Below the pieces are notes generated by a model. The model saw only the letters and a list, made by a program, of their open reading frames with translations, was not told where the DNA came from and did no database searches. Source: JAVBRD01 sp031548365 (GTDB lineage: Bacteria > Bacillota > Clostridia > Christensenellales > UBA1750). Taken from it: a stretch of 64,000 bases of DNA. The first letter of the stretch is position 1, and every line of letters starts with the position of its first letter. The position numbers and the translations under genes were made by a program. Location: positions 122,764-186,763 of the forward strand of contig JAVBRD010000002.1 of NCBI GenBank assembly GCA_031548365.1, in the 5' to 3' direction. This document shows positions 8,562 to 16,472 of the stretch, in pieces.

Positions 8562-8837
8562 ATGGATTTTGACATAACGCTGCAGAAAAACAACAAAACG
8601 CTGCGCCGCGCAAGCGTCAAAGTGGACGCGGGCGATCTGCTTGTCGCGGCCATCGACGGGGTCAAGGAAAAGCTCGACATATCACGCCCGATGATTTTGG
8701 ACAAGCATGTGCGTGACTTTCGCCAGTTTGGCATCGTGGTGTTCCAAAAGACGGACTTTATCGAGCCTGTGTCCTTTGACCGCATGGTGGTTGAAGCGCT
8801 GAACGGACCCTCCGACGCGGGTGAGCTGAGCGATTAG
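8562..8837 (+). CDS. Hypothetical small protein, 91 aa
   Basis: I do not recognise a family. The protein is charged and soluble-looking, with no signal peptide or membrane segment; a mixed alpha/beta pattern (VKVDAGDLLVAAIDGVKEKL, then FRQFGIVVFQKTDF) suggests a small folded domain. ATG 8562 has no recognisable Shine-Dalgarno sequence within 15 bp. A possible TTGCAT (-35) sits 23 bp before TTAGCA, which would make the transcript nearly leaderless, but that is weak. The gene lies alone between the divergent ThuA gene and the DUF378 gene. It is retained because the open frame has no competing frame and codon usage like its neighbours. Confidence 0.55.
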   Translation: MDFDITLQKNNKTLRRASVKVDAGDLLVAAIDGVKEKLDISRPMILDKHVRDFRQFGIVVFQKTDFIEPVSFDRMVVEALNGPSDAGELSD

Positions 8838-8917
8838 TTAAAGCCGGTGCCGCGCATCCGCACTTCGAGCGGGAGCGTGAGGCCATGTTGCCCGCTGAGA
8901 TCTGGTGAGTGCGAGAT

Positions 8918-8946
8918 TTGTATTGCGAATCAAAGACCATTAAATT
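8918..8946 (+). promoter_or_regulatory. Putative sigma-A promoter for the DUF378 gene
   Basis: TTGTAT (8918-8923), a 17-bp spacer, then TAAATT (8941-8946), placed about 60 bp upstream of the ATG at 9012 in a locally AT-rich patch. Confidence 0.5.
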
Positions 8947-9011
8947 TTACCATGAAAGACTTTTTCATCGCTGGGAAAGATATACCCGAACGCGATGAAA
9001 GGAGAATTTGC

Positions 9012-9212
9012 ATGGATCGTTTCGCACTCGTTCTGGTCATCATCGGCGCCATCAACTGGTTGCTGGTCGGCCTGTTTCAGTTTGACCTTGTGGCCTTTGT
9101 CTTTGGCGGACAGGCGGCGCTTTTGAGCCGCATCATCTACGCCATTGTCGGCCTCGCCGGACTTTGGTGCACGACACTGCTGTTTCGCCAAAGAGAAATC
9201 ATCCGCGACTAA
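9012..9212 (+). CDS. DUF378-type small membrane protein
   Basis: 66 aa with two hydrophobic segments, about residues 3-25 (FALVLVIIGAINWLLVGLF) and 36-58 (LLSRIIYAIVGLAGLWCTTL). The 'IGAINWLLVGLFQFDLV' and 'R-I-I-Y-x-I-V-G-L-A-G-L' pattern is typical of the DUF378 (YuzA-like) family of unknown function. The start is ATG 9012 because a strong AAAGGAG lies 7 bp upstream and the hydrophobic segment starts right after it; an upstream in-frame ATG at 8847 would add an unconserved tail. It is a single-gene unit with its own terminator just downstream. Confidence 0.8.
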   Translation: MDRFALVLVIIGAINWLLVGLFQFDLVAFVFGGQAALLSRIIYAIVGLAGLWCTTLLFRQREIIRD

Positions 9213-9227
9213 CCCATATGCCCGACG

Positions 9228-9267
9228 AAGAACCGCCCAAACCTGATCGGCTTGAGCGGTTCTTTTC
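9228..9267 (+). terminator. Intrinsic terminator after the DUF378 gene
   Basis: AAGAACCGC (9228-9236) pairs with GCGGTTCTT (9256-9264), ending in a short T tract. It lies 15 bp after the stop codon and just before the convergent end of the HD-GYP gene. Confidence 0.75.
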
Positions 9268-9290
9268 ATTGCGCGGCACATGGGTGCAAG

Positions 9291-11270
9291 TTACGTTCCC
9301 CTCGCGCGAACCTCGTTTCCGAGCGCTTCGACAACGCTCGGGTCATAAAGTGTCCCGGAACTGGCGGCGACAGCCTCAAACGCGCCGAAACGGGTGAGGC
9401 CCCCCATGCGCGCCTTAAAATAGGCGTCGGCTACGGCAATGATCCGCGCGCTCAGCGGGATGCTTTGGCCCGAGATGCCGTCGGGATAGCCTTTGCCATC
9501 GTATCGCTCGTGGTGATGCAGGATGACATCCTTGACTGCGGTCAGCCCGGAAACACTGCTGAAGATATCAAACGCAACACGCGGATGCGCGCGCATGTGC
9601 GCTTCACGGTTGGGTGCCGAGTCTGCGGTCTCAAACAGGGAGAACTCGCCGATGTCGCACAGCGTCGCTGCTGTCTCGATGTCCTTGAGCGCATGCTCGT
9701 CAAGGCCCATCCTGCGCCCGAGCACGACTGCAAAATCATCCATGCTGTCGGAAAAAAGTCTGGGACCGGTCGCTTGGCGCGCGAGCAAGTCCTTGAGCGT
9801 TTGGATTAGGTCAAGCAGGTCGGTTTCGCGCTGCGACTGAAGCGCCATCTGCTCTGTGCGGTCGATCAGCACTTGGATGATGTATCCGCGATCATGCCCC
9901 TGGAAGGGGACGGCATAGCTTTCAAAGCATTTTTCGCCGTTGGGCGTCGTTTTTCTGAGCGTATCGGTCGCGGGCTTTCCTGTGCGGATGGCCGTTTCGA
10001 TGACGCAATGTTGGCAGATCTTCCCGCCGATATGGTTGATTTCATAACAGCGCTTGTCGGCCAGATCAGCACGGTTGATGCCCATCATCTCGCAGAAACA
10101 GTCGCTAACGAAGTGGATGGCATGGTCGTGATCAAAAACCGCGTAACCCACAGGCGCGTTCTCGAAAATGCGTGTGATCAGTTCGCTCTCAGGAACGATT
10201 TGGCCCAGATCGCGTTCGGTTGGTTCCGCGTGATGAGGCTGGGCAATGGCGACGATGCTTCGCTCCACCTGCGCGCCGGGACGTGCGGCGATCTGTGCCT
10301 CACCGCTCGCGAAATCGAGCGCCGCGAACGCCTGAACGACCAGCGGGTCAAATTGCGTGCCCGCATTTTTCAGGATTTCCTGCATAGCCACTTCATGGTC
10401 GAGCGCTTTACGATATGAGCGCGTTGATGTCATGGCGTCATACGTGTCCGCGACGGCGATGACGCGCGCGCCCAGCGGTATGTTGTCCCCCGCGATGCCG
10501 CCGGGGTATCCGCGGCCATCGAACCGTTCATGGTGATATAGGACGTAATCCTTGACGCTCTTGAAGCCCGACAGTGTTTTGATGAGTTCGTGCGACGCGA
10601 GCGGGTGGCGCTTGATGATCGCGAATTCATCCTCGGTTAATCGCCCCGGTTTGTTGATGATGCCGTTGGGGATCTCGACTTTGCCGATGTCGTGCAAAGA
10701 GGCGGCGAAGTCGATGTCCAAAAGAAACTCGGAGTCCATGCCCATCGCCTGCGCAAGCTTGACGCTCAGAGACCGCACCGAGAGCGAGTGCGAAGCGGTG
10801 TACGCGTCCTTTGCCCCGAGCAACGCGGTCAGTGAGCGCACGATTTCCTTGAAGTTTTCGTCAAGCTGTTTTCGGAGCTTCATTTCATCGGTGCGGTTGA
10901 TCATCATCTCAAGGATGTACTCGACCTCGCCCTTGGCGTTGTATGTCAGAGGGATGGCGTAGTCATCCATGTATCGGATGGCTCCGCTCGCGAGCGTGTC
11001 CTTGCGCAGAACGTACTGACGCGTCTTGGTCCGAAGCGCGTTTTTGACCGCGCATATCTGACAGGGGACGCCGTTGTTTGAGAGGTTATAGCATTTCTCG
11101 CCCAACACGTCATGTTTCTTATACTGCCTCAGTTTCAGAAAGTACTCGTTGATGAACATGACTTCGAGGTGTTTATTGAGGATGATATAAGCGAGCGGCG
11201 AGTTGTTCACCAGCACGCTGGTCAGCTCTGATTGTGAAAGTTGCTCCAGCGTATATAATGATGAAGGCAT
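9291..11270 (-). CDS. PAS/HD-GYP - PAS/HD-GYP protein; second HD-GYP degenerate
   Basis: 659 aa with repeated architecture: PAS about 15-130, HD-GYP about 140-320, PAS about 365-475, HD-GYP about 490-650. HD-GYP domains hydrolyse cyclic di-GMP. Copy 1 is canonical: His161, HDIGK (His193-Asp194), HHERFDGRGYPGG and DTYDAMTSTRSYR. Copy 2 has CDIGE instead of HDIGK, lacks the first ligand His (Asp there), and has DAYFKARMG instead of the DAMT segment, though HHERYDGKGYPDG is kept. It is therefore probably catalytically dead. Each PAS carries a Cys triad (C60/C70/C73 and C408/C419/C422). The start at 11270 is chosen because the promoter at 11302-11330 excludes the longer frame; AAGGG lies 9 bp upstream. 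No transmembrane segment is seen. Confidence 0.9.
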   Translation of the reverse strand: MPSSLYTLEQLSQSELTSVLVNNSPLAYIILNKHLEVMFINEYFLKLRQYKKHDVLGEKCYNLSNNGVPCQICAVKNALRTKTRQYVLRKDTLASGAIRYMDDYAIPLTYNAKGEVEYILEMMINRTDEMKLRKQLDENFKEIVRSLTALLGAKDAYTASHSLSVRSLSVKLAQAMGMDSEFLLDIDFAASLHDIGKVEIPNGIINKPGRLTEDEFAIIKRHPLASHELIKTLSGFKSVKDYVLYHHERFDGRGYPGGIAGDNIPLGARVIAVADTYDAMTSTRSYRKALDHEVAMQEILKNAGTQFDPLVVQAFAALDFASGEAQIAARPGAQVERSIVAIAQPHHAEPTERDLGQIVPESELITRIFENAPVGYAVFDHDHAIHFVSDCFCEMMGINRADLADKRCYEINHIGGKICQHCVIETAIRTGKPATDTLRKTTPNGEKCFESYAVPFQGHDRGYIIQVLIDRTEQMALQSQRETDLLDLIQTLKDLLARQATGPRLFSDSMDDFAVVLGRRMGLDEHALKDIETAATLCDIGEFSLFETADSAPNREAHMRAHPRVAFDIFSSVSGLTAVKDVILHHHERYDGKGYPDGISGQSIPLSARIIAVADAYFKARMGGLTRFGAFEAVAASSGTLYDPSVVEALGNEVRARGT

Positions 11271-11301
11271 GATGTTCATCCCTTGCCTAAAGATGACTTT
11301 T

Positions 11302-11330
11302 ATCATATCGCCGGCAGGTATCCTTGTCAA
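11302..11330 (-). promoter_or_regulatory. Sigma-A promoter of the HD-GYP gene
   Basis: On the minus strand TTGACA (11325-11330), a 17-bp spacer, then TATGAT (11302-11307). This predicts a leader of about 25 nt before the ATG at 11270 and shows that the longer in-frame start at 11330 is not used. Confidence 0.85.
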
Positions 11331-11432
11331 GCGAGGTGTGGGACGTGAAAAGCCTGTGTGTGAAGGATTTTTTGCATCGCTTAACGAAAGAATAATGTTA
11401 CATTGAGCAATTGACCATCAGGAGGCTATCAC

Positions 11433-11804
11433 ATGGCCGGATTTGAACGGGTTGACCGATTCAGCGATGAAATGCTCCGCGAGATCGACGCGATCATTCG
11501 GAGCGACCTGCGAGATCCGCGCATCAAGGGCGTCTACAGCGTCACAGGCGTGGAGACTACACGCGATCTTTCTCAGGCGCGCGTGCGCGTGTCTTACTTT
11601 GGCCAGGATGAGGACGGGCACGATGAACTCATCGCCGCGCTCAAAGGCGCTTCGGGGTTTATCCGCCGCGAGCTTGCGCGCAGGCTTAAAGCCAGAACTG
11701 TGCCCGAGCTCTTGTTCATCAAGGATGCGTCCATCGCTTACGCGGCTGACATCAGCAAAAAAATCGATGAAGCGATTTACGGCAAGAAAGAGGAACACAA
11801 GTGA
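11433..11804 (+). CDS. rbfA: Ribosome-binding factor A
   Basis: 123 aa, normal length for RbfA, a KH-fold protein needed for late 30S subunit maturation and 16S 5' end processing. Recognisable features are FERVDRFSDEMLREIDAIIRS at the N-terminus (a helix contacting the 30S), DPRIKGVYSVTGVETTRDL, ARVRVSYFG, and the helix GFIRRELARRLKARTVPELLF. ATG 11433 follows AGGAGGC. The gene starts a housekeeping run rbfA-nrnA-truB-ribF, the usual order in Clostridia downstream of infB, which is not present here. It overlaps nrnA by GTGA (4 bp). Confidence 0.95.
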   Translation: MAGFERVDRFSDEMLREIDAIIRSDLRDPRIKGVYSVTGVETTRDLSQARVRVSYFGQDEDGHDELIAALKGASGFIRRELARRLKARTVPELLFIKDASIAYAADISKKIDEAIYGKKEEHK

Positions 11805-12766
11805 AACGGCTTTGGGAGGCCATTTCGCGCGCGCGCTCCATTGCCGTGATCACGCACGCCGCGCCAGACGGTGACGCACTCGGCTCTGCGCTCGCGTTTG
11901 CGCGGGGACTTCGTGCGCTGGGCAAGACGGCGAGCGCATATTGCGCAGACCCCGTACCCAAGCTCTACGCGTTCTCGCCCGACGCGAGTCTCCTGCTCCC
12001 GCCGGAGGCCGCGCCCGAAAAAATCGACCTGTGCGTGATGGTCGATGTCGCTGACCCTGTCCGAACGGACGGGTGCGGTGCGCTGTGGGGGCGAGCGGAT
12101 GCGCGTGCGGTCATCGATCACCATTTGATCTGCGCACCGCCTGAGGGCGCGTCCTGCTGGATCGACCCCTCCTTTTCATCGTGCGGGGAGATGGTGCTGC
12201 GCATGCTGGATGAGCTGAACGCGCCACTTGACAAGGACACGGCCACGCTGTTGTACATCGCGGTGTCGACCGATACGGGACAGTTTTCATATTCCAGCGT
12301 CACATCCGGGACATATCATGCCGCCGCGCGTCTCGCGGGCGCGGGCGTGGATGTATCGAACGTCACCTACATGCTCTATCGCCGCAGGAGGCGTGAAAAG
12401 ACGCTGCTGACCGCGCGTGCACTCTCCTCGCTCGTCTTTGGCTGTGAAGGCCGCGTCGCGTGCATGGCGCTCTCTCGTGATGACTTCTTGGCGACCGGCG
12501 CAAGCGAGGAGGATTGCGAGGGCATCGTCAACTACGGCATTGAGATTGAGGGCGTGGATGCTGCGTTCCTCGCGCGCGAACGCGGGGAGGACGTCAAGTG
12601 CGGCGTGCGCGTAAAAACTGGGCTCGACGCGGCGGCAATTTGCCGTAAGTTCGGCGGAGGTGGGCATGGGCTTGCCGCGGGATGTACGATGCGCGCGCCT
12701 CTGCCAGATGCCTGCAAGGCCATGATTGATGCGCTTTGCGCCGCCATCCGCGAGGTGAGGCGCTGA
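11801..12766 (+). CDS. nrnA: DHH/DHHA1 phosphoesterase (NrnA-like nanoRNase / pAp phosphatase)
   Basis: 321 aa. NrnA-type enzymes degrade 2-5 nt RNAs and dephosphorylate pAp in the cytoplasm. The DHH domain shows THAAPDGDALGS (Asp23, Asp25 metal ligands) and VIDHH (Asp106-His108). The C-terminal DHHA1 domain ends with FGGGGHGLAAGC. Length fits the family. The GTG start at 11801 overlaps the rbfA stop by 4 bp (GTGA), and the truB ATG is 3 bp after its stop, so all are translated together. This location between rbfA and truB is a standard Firmicute arrangement. Confidence 0.9.
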   Translation: MKRLWEAISRARSIAVITHAAPDGDALGSALAFARGLRALGKTASAYCADPVPKLYAFSPDASLLLPPEAAPEKIDLCVMVDVADPVRTDGCGALWGRADARAVIDHHLICAPPEGASCWIDPSFSSCGEMVLRMLDELNAPLDKDTATLLYIAVSTDTGQFSYSSVTSGTYHAAARLAGAGVDVSNVTYMLYRRRRREKTLLTARALSSLVFGCEGRVACMALSRDDFLATGASEEDCEGIVNYGIEIEGVDAAFLARERGEDVKCGVRVKTGLDAAAICRKFGGGGHGLAAGCTMRAPLPDACKAMIDALCAAIREVRR

Positions 12767-12769
12767 AGC

Positions 12770-13660
12770 ATGGACGGTTTTATCAACCTGCTCAAGCCTC
12801 CGGGCATGACTTCCTCCGACGCGGTGATCTGGGCGCGGAGGCTCTTAGGTGAGAAGAAAATCGGGCACGCGGGGACGCTCGATCCGAACGCAGCGGGCGT
12901 TCTTCCGCTGTGCGTCGGCAAAGCCGCGCGCCTGTTTGACTTTCTTACGGATAAGCGTAAGACGTACCTCGCCGAGACGCTGCTTGGCGTCGAAACAGAC
13001 ACGTGCGACGGGCAGGGACGGCTTGTCGCGCGTTCGGACGCCTCTGATGTGACAGATGCGCGGATCGACGCAGCTCTCGAACGTTTTCGTGGCCGCATCC
13101 GGCAGGTGCCCCCCGTGTACTCCGCAATTAAAGTCAAGGGCGAGAGGCTTTACCACGCCGCGCGCGCGGGCGAGGACGTGGAAGTCCCGCCGCGCGATGT
13201 CGATGTATTCACAATCGAGCGCGTATCGCCTGTTCGAAACGCGCGTTTCCTGATGCGCGTGACCTGCGGCAGAGGGACATACATCCGCTCGTTGTGCCGC
13301 GATATAGGCCGGGAACTGGGCACGCGCGGAAGCATGTCCTTTCTCGTGCGCGAAGCCGCCGGACCGTTTGAGATCATACGCGCGGCCACGGTCGAAGAAC
13401 TCATCGACGCATCGGTTCGCGGTACGCTCGGAGAGTGGATTTTGCCTGTGGACTGGCCTCTTCAAGGACTTGCGCGGATCGACCTCCCGGCGCGCCTGTC
13501 GATGCGCGCGGCCAACGGCAACGCTCTCCCCGCCGGTGATTGCGGCGCGGAGGAAGGCGTCTTGTACCGCGCCTACGCGGATGGGCGGCTGCTGTTCATC
13601 GGGCGCGTTGAGGGCAACTTGCTGGTGCCCAAGACCATGCTGGGGAGTGGAATCGTGTGA
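12770..13660 (+). CDS. truB: tRNA pseudouridine(55) synthase
   Basis: 296 aa, usual length. TruB isomerises U55 in the T-loop of tRNA. The catalytic motif GHAGTLDPNAAGVLP contains Asp38, and the KAARLFDFLTDKRKTY, PPVYSAIKVKGERLY and RGTYIRSLCRDIG motifs are all present. A small C-terminal region (from about 240) resembles the PUA-like end of bacterial TruB. ATG 12770 comes 3 bp after nrnA, and the gene overlaps ribF by GTGA. Confidence 0.95.
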   Translation: MDGFINLLKPPGMTSSDAVIWARRLLGEKKIGHAGTLDPNAAGVLPLCVGKAARLFDFLTDKRKTYLAETLLGVETDTCDGQGRLVARSDASDVTDARIDAALERFRGRIRQVPPVYSAIKVKGERLYHAARAGEDVEVPPRDVDVFTIERVSPVRNARFLMRVTCGRGTYIRSLCRDIGRELGTRGSMSFLVREAAGPFEIIRAATVEELIDASVRGTLGEWILPVDWPLQGLARIDLPARLSMRAANGNALPAGDCGAEEGVLYRAYADGRLLFIGRVEGNLLVPKTMLGSGIV

Positions 13661-14577
13661 TTTTTTCGGATATCGCCGCGTTTCCACGCTCTGGGCGCGG
13701 GCTCTCGCTCGCAGTCGGCGTGTTTGACGGCGTGCATCTCGGTCATAACGCCGTGCTCCGCTTGGGGCAAAAAATGGCGGTCGAGCTCGGTCTTGACTTT
13801 GCCGTCATGACGTTCGCAGTGCACCCCGCTGAGGTCATTCGTCCACTTGACGCGCCACCCCTGCTCATGTCTCACGAGCAGCGCAAAGCCGCATTGCTCG
13901 CGTATGAACCCGCCGCGCTCTTTTGGCTTGAACCCTCACGCGCGCTCTTTGATGTTGAGGCAAAAGACTTTCTCTGTCTGCTCGCTGAAAAGAACTTGCG
14001 CGCGCTCAGCGTGGGTTTGAATTTCCGCTTTGGTCGCGGCGCGCGCGGCACGGTGGCGCTTGCGCGGGAGAGCGGGCAAGCGCTGGGCTATGACGTTCTC
14101 TCGCCTGACACTGTACCGTACGCGGACGCGCAGGTGTCATCAAGCGCCATCCGGCGAGCGGTGCTTTCAGGACGCCTGAGCGACGCGCGCGCCATGCTTG
14201 GGCACGAGCTTCCGCCGGTCGAAGGAACTGTGGAGCACGGCGCGAAACTGGGCGGGAGGCTCGGTTTTCCAACGCTCAACTTGTCCTTTGACAGGCGCCG
14301 TGCCCTCCCGCCTTACGGCGTGTACGCCGCGTACGTGTATCTTGAGGGGCGGAAGTACGGCGCGGTCATGAATTACGGTGTTCGGCCCACGATAAATGGT
14401 GGCCATCCCACCATTGAGGCGCATGTGTTCGCGGACATCGGCGACTGTTATGGCAAGAAAGTGGAAATCATCCCGTTTGAGTTTGTTCGCGGGGAGACGC
14501 GTTTTGAGTCGGTCGACGCGCTCGCCGCGCAAGTGCGTCAGGATATTTGCCGCGCGCGCGAGCTGACGCAAGAATAG
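13657..14577 (+). CDS. ribF: Bifunctional riboflavin kinase / FAD synthetase
   Basis: 306 aa, normal for RibF, which makes FMN from riboflavin and FAD from FMN. The N-terminal adenylyltransferase shows AVGVFDGVHLGHNAVL and VGLNFRFGRGARG. The C-terminal kinase shows GRLGFPTLNL, YGVYAAYVYL and the YGVRPTINGGHPTIEAH motif. The GTG start (13657) lies in the GTGA overlap with the truB stop. It is the last housekeeping gene before the toxin-antitoxin-like pair. Confidence 0.95.
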   Translation: MIFSDIAAFPRSGRGLSLAVGVFDGVHLGHNAVLRLGQKMAVELGLDFAVMTFAVHPAEVIRPLDAPPLLMSHEQRKAALLAYEPAALFWLEPSRALFDVEAKDFLCLLAEKNLRALSVGLNFRFGRGARGTVALARESGQALGYDVLSPDTVPYADAQVSSSAIRRAVLSGRLSDARAMLGHELPPVEGTVEHGAKLGGRLGFPTLNLSFDRRRALPPYGVYAAYVYLEGRKYGAVMNYGVRPTINGGHPTIEAHVFADIGDCYGKKVEIIPFEFVRGETRFESVDALAAQVRQDICRARELTQE

Positions 14578-14625
14578 CATATGCCCGGTCGTCATAGGAT
14601 GGGAGCGGGGAATCGAGGTGGTTTC

Positions 14626-14799
14626 ATGAGCGAGAAAGAGGAAAACCGCGCGCTGATCGCGCAGATGAAATTCGGCTACGCCGAAATGGGACAGATCAAC
14701 CGCGAGTGGGCGGAACTGGGGGTCGTCCCGGATGCTAAGAGCCTTGAGCGCTATGAAAAGACGCTCGCCGCAAAAGCGGACATGAAAAAAGCAAATTAA
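14626..14799 (+). CDS. MazE/EndoAI-like antitoxin reduced to the toxin-binding tail
   Basis: 57 aa. The segment MKFGYAEMGQINREWAELG resembles the C-terminal MazF-binding tail of Bacillus EndoAI (there 'MRRGYMEMAKINLNIS') and of staphylococcal MazE, followed by an acidic, Lys-rich end. The N-terminal ribbon-helix-helix DNA-binding domain found in EndoAI is absent: only about 10 residues precede the tail. The start is ATG 14626, with GAGGTGG 4 bp upstream; an upstream in-frame ATG (14581) would add 15 low-complexity residues. The MazF gene follows after 55 bp. I infer an antitoxin that cannot bind DNA itself. The match is from memory of these families and is short. Confidence 0.65.
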   Translation: MSEKEENRALIAQMKFGYAEMGQINREWAELGVVPDAKSLERYEKTLAAKADMKKAN

Positions 14800-14854
14800 G
14801 CCGCGCGCGCATATACTGGCATGGCAACCAGATGCGAACGGCGGTGACACACAC

Positions 14855-15202
14855 GTGATCAAGCGAGGCGAAATTTACTGCGCGGACCTCAATCCCGTCA
14901 TCGGCTCGGAGCAGGGCGGCATAAGGCCTGTACTTATCGTTCAGAATGATGTGGGCAACCGGTATAGCCCGACGGTGATCGTCGCGGCGATCACCTCACA
15001 AATCAACAAGGCGAAGCTTCCGACTCACATCGAGATTCCTGCAAACAAGTATGGCCTGACCCGGGACTCCGTCATTTTGGCGGAGCAGCTCCGCACACTG
15101 GACAAGCAGCGGCTTCGCGAGCGCCTGGGCGTTCTCCCCGCGCACACCATGCAAGTGGTGGATGAGGCGCTGACGATATCATTGGGGTTTAGCGGGATAT
15201 AG
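14855..15202 (+). CDS. mazF: MazF/PemK-type endoribonuclease toxin (EndoA)
   Basis: 115 aa, matching the Bacillus EndoA/MazF length. These toxins cleave mRNA at short specific sites. Motifs: IKRGEIYCADLNPVIGSEQGG, RPVLIVQND with Arg24, VIVAAITSQ with Thr47 (the catalytic Arg/Thr pair), then LPTHIEI and DSVILAEQLRTLDKQRL. All catalytic elements are intact, so the toxin is probably active. The start is GTG 14855. The gene follows an antitoxin-like peptide, and an intrinsic terminator begins right at the stop codon. In Bacillus mazEF sits near alr; here it is downstream of ribF. Confidence 0.92.
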   Translation: MIKRGEIYCADLNPVIGSEQGGIRPVLIVQNDVGNRYSPTVIVAAITSQINKAKLPTHIEIPANKYGLTRDSVILAEQLRTLDKQRLRERLGVLPAHTMQVVDEALTISLGFSGI

Positions 15203-15255
15203 AACAGCCGGGCGGCGGCGGGCCACGCGGCGCGCCGGGCCGTCCGGCTGTTTTT
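15203..15255 (+). terminator. Intrinsic terminator after mazF
   Basis: AACAGCCGG (15203-15211) pairs with CCGGCTGTT (15244-15252), closing a GC-rich inner stem, and is followed by TTTTT (15251-15255). It ends the rbfA-to-mazF run. Confidence 0.85.
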
Positions 15256-15545
15256 CCCGGTGAATACTGGACAAGCCTTTTAACCCGTCGGCTGCGCTCT
15301 CCTTTGGCGTAACGCCGCTACGCGCTGGTTCCGACTTCTTGACGGTCAAAAGCGTTCGCCGTGCATCTTCGGTTCTATCCTCGCCTTCTTTGACTGGATC
15401 ACTCCGTATCGGAGTTGGCGGCCTCCGAGGCAAACCGGATGTTGCGGAGCATAACAACCGTTGGATAGCACGCGGGCCAATCACCGGTCATCTTGTGGGG
15501 ATGTGGCGGCTGTTCCATCGTACTTTCATGTTGGGAGGTGGCGCG
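15256..15545. other. 290-bp gene-free stretch upstream of the YitT gene
   Basis: No convincing gene, consensus promoter or riboswitch is visible. It contains the inverted repeat ACTCCG-TAT-CGGAGT (15401-15415) and, further down, GGGAGGTGG (15534-15542), which serves as ribosome binding site for the YitT gene. An open frame continues upstream from the YitT gene to 15339 but lacks a start signal and has composition unlike protein. Confidence 0.5.
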
Positions 15546-16424
15546 GTGCCTAAGGGCAAGTCGCGCGTCGAGCGGGGCCTGTGGCCCTACATACTGGTGA
15601 TTGCGGGCGTCACTCTGATGAGCGCCGCGTACCAGCTCTTTTTGGTGCCCAACAGAATAGCGCCGGGCGGGTTTACGGGACTTGCCACCATCGCGCACTA
15701 CAAGCTGGGATGGCCCATCGGCCTCACGGTCATCCTGATGAACGCGCCGCTTTTCGTGCTCGCGCTTAAGCGGCTCAACATGAAGTTTACGCTCATGTCT
15801 CTCGCCGCCATGCTTGGGCTGTCCATGATGATCGATCTTTTGCCCGTGTATCCGGTTACGCACGATCTTCTGCTCGCGTCGGTTTATGGTGGCCTTATTC
15901 TTGGCGCGGGCCTCGGCATGGTGGTGCTGGGCGGCGCGACCACGGGCGGAAGCGATCTCTCGGCCAAACTCATCCTGACGGGCATGCCACATGTCAGCAT
16001 AGGACGCGTGCTGCTCGCGATTGACTTTGTGGTCATCGCACTCTCAGGCGTAGCGTTTGACCTCCAGATGGCGCTCTACGCGCTCGTATCGCTCTTTATC
16101 TCCGCGCGCATCGTCGATGTCATGCAGGAGGGTTTGACATCCGCAAAGATGTTTTTCTGCGTAACGGACAAGCCCGAAGCGATCGCGGAACGCGTGATGC
16201 TGGAGATGGAGCGGGGCGTGACGTTCCTTGAGGCGCGCGGGGCGTATACCGGCCAGAACCGAACCATGCTCTTTTGCGTGGTTGACCGCACGCAGGTGCG
16301 CGGCATCAAGCACATCGTTGCCGAGGTTGACCCGCGCGCGTTCCTCGTCGTCACCGACGCGCGCGAAGCCATGGGCGAAGGATTTCTGGAGAACAGGCCC
16401 GGGCGCGGCAAGCCGGTGCGGTGA
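15546..16424 (+). CDS. YitT family membrane protein (DUF161 + DUF2179)
   Basis: 292 aa, typical. About five membrane segments cover residues 12-180 (for example YILVIAGVTLMSAAYQLFLV and GGLILGAGLGMVVLGGATTGG). The C-terminal cytoplasmic DUF2179 domain from about 200 includes GVTFLEARGAYTGQNRTMLFCVV. The signature LVPNRIAPGGFTGLA is intact. GTG 15546 follows GGGAGGTGG by a proper distance, so I prefer it to the longer frame. Function in most bacteria is unknown; a transport or sensing role at the membrane is plausible. A monocistronic unit is likely because a terminator lies upstream and a possible promoter for the next gene overlaps its 3' end. Confidence 0.9.
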   Translation: MPKGKSRVERGLWPYILVIAGVTLMSAAYQLFLVPNRIAPGGFTGLATIAHYKLGWPIGLTVILMNAPLFVLALKRLNMKFTLMSLAAMLGLSMMIDLLPVYPVTHDLLLASVYGGLILGAGLGMVVLGGATTGGSDLSAKLILTGMPHVSIGRVLLAIDFVVIALSGVAFDLQMALYALVSLFISARIVDVMQEGLTSAKMFFCVTDKPEAIAERVMLEMERGVTFLEARGAYTGQNRTMLFCVVDRTQVRGIKHIVAEVDPRAFLVVTDAREAMGEGFLENRPGRGKPVR

Positions 16425-16454
16425 TTGCGCGCGAGTGGCACCGCATGCTACAAT
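16425..16454 (+). promoter_or_regulatory. Possible promoter for the HAD gene
   Basis: TTGCGC (16425-16430), 18-bp spacer, then an extended -10 TGCTACAAT (TACAAT 16449-16454), starting directly after the YitT stop codon and 18 bp before the HAD start codon. Confidence 0.4.
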
Positions 16455-16472
16455 GAACCCGCAGGAGGTGCG

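Noticed and set aside
11271..11330. N-terminal extension of the HD-GYP protein to 11330
   Set aside because: A TTGACA-N17-TATGAT promoter lies exactly there, so these codons are not transcribed.
15339..15545. N-terminal extension of the YitT gene by 69 codons
   Set aside because: The extension has no homology-like pattern, and GGGAGGTGG stands right before the GTG at 15546.
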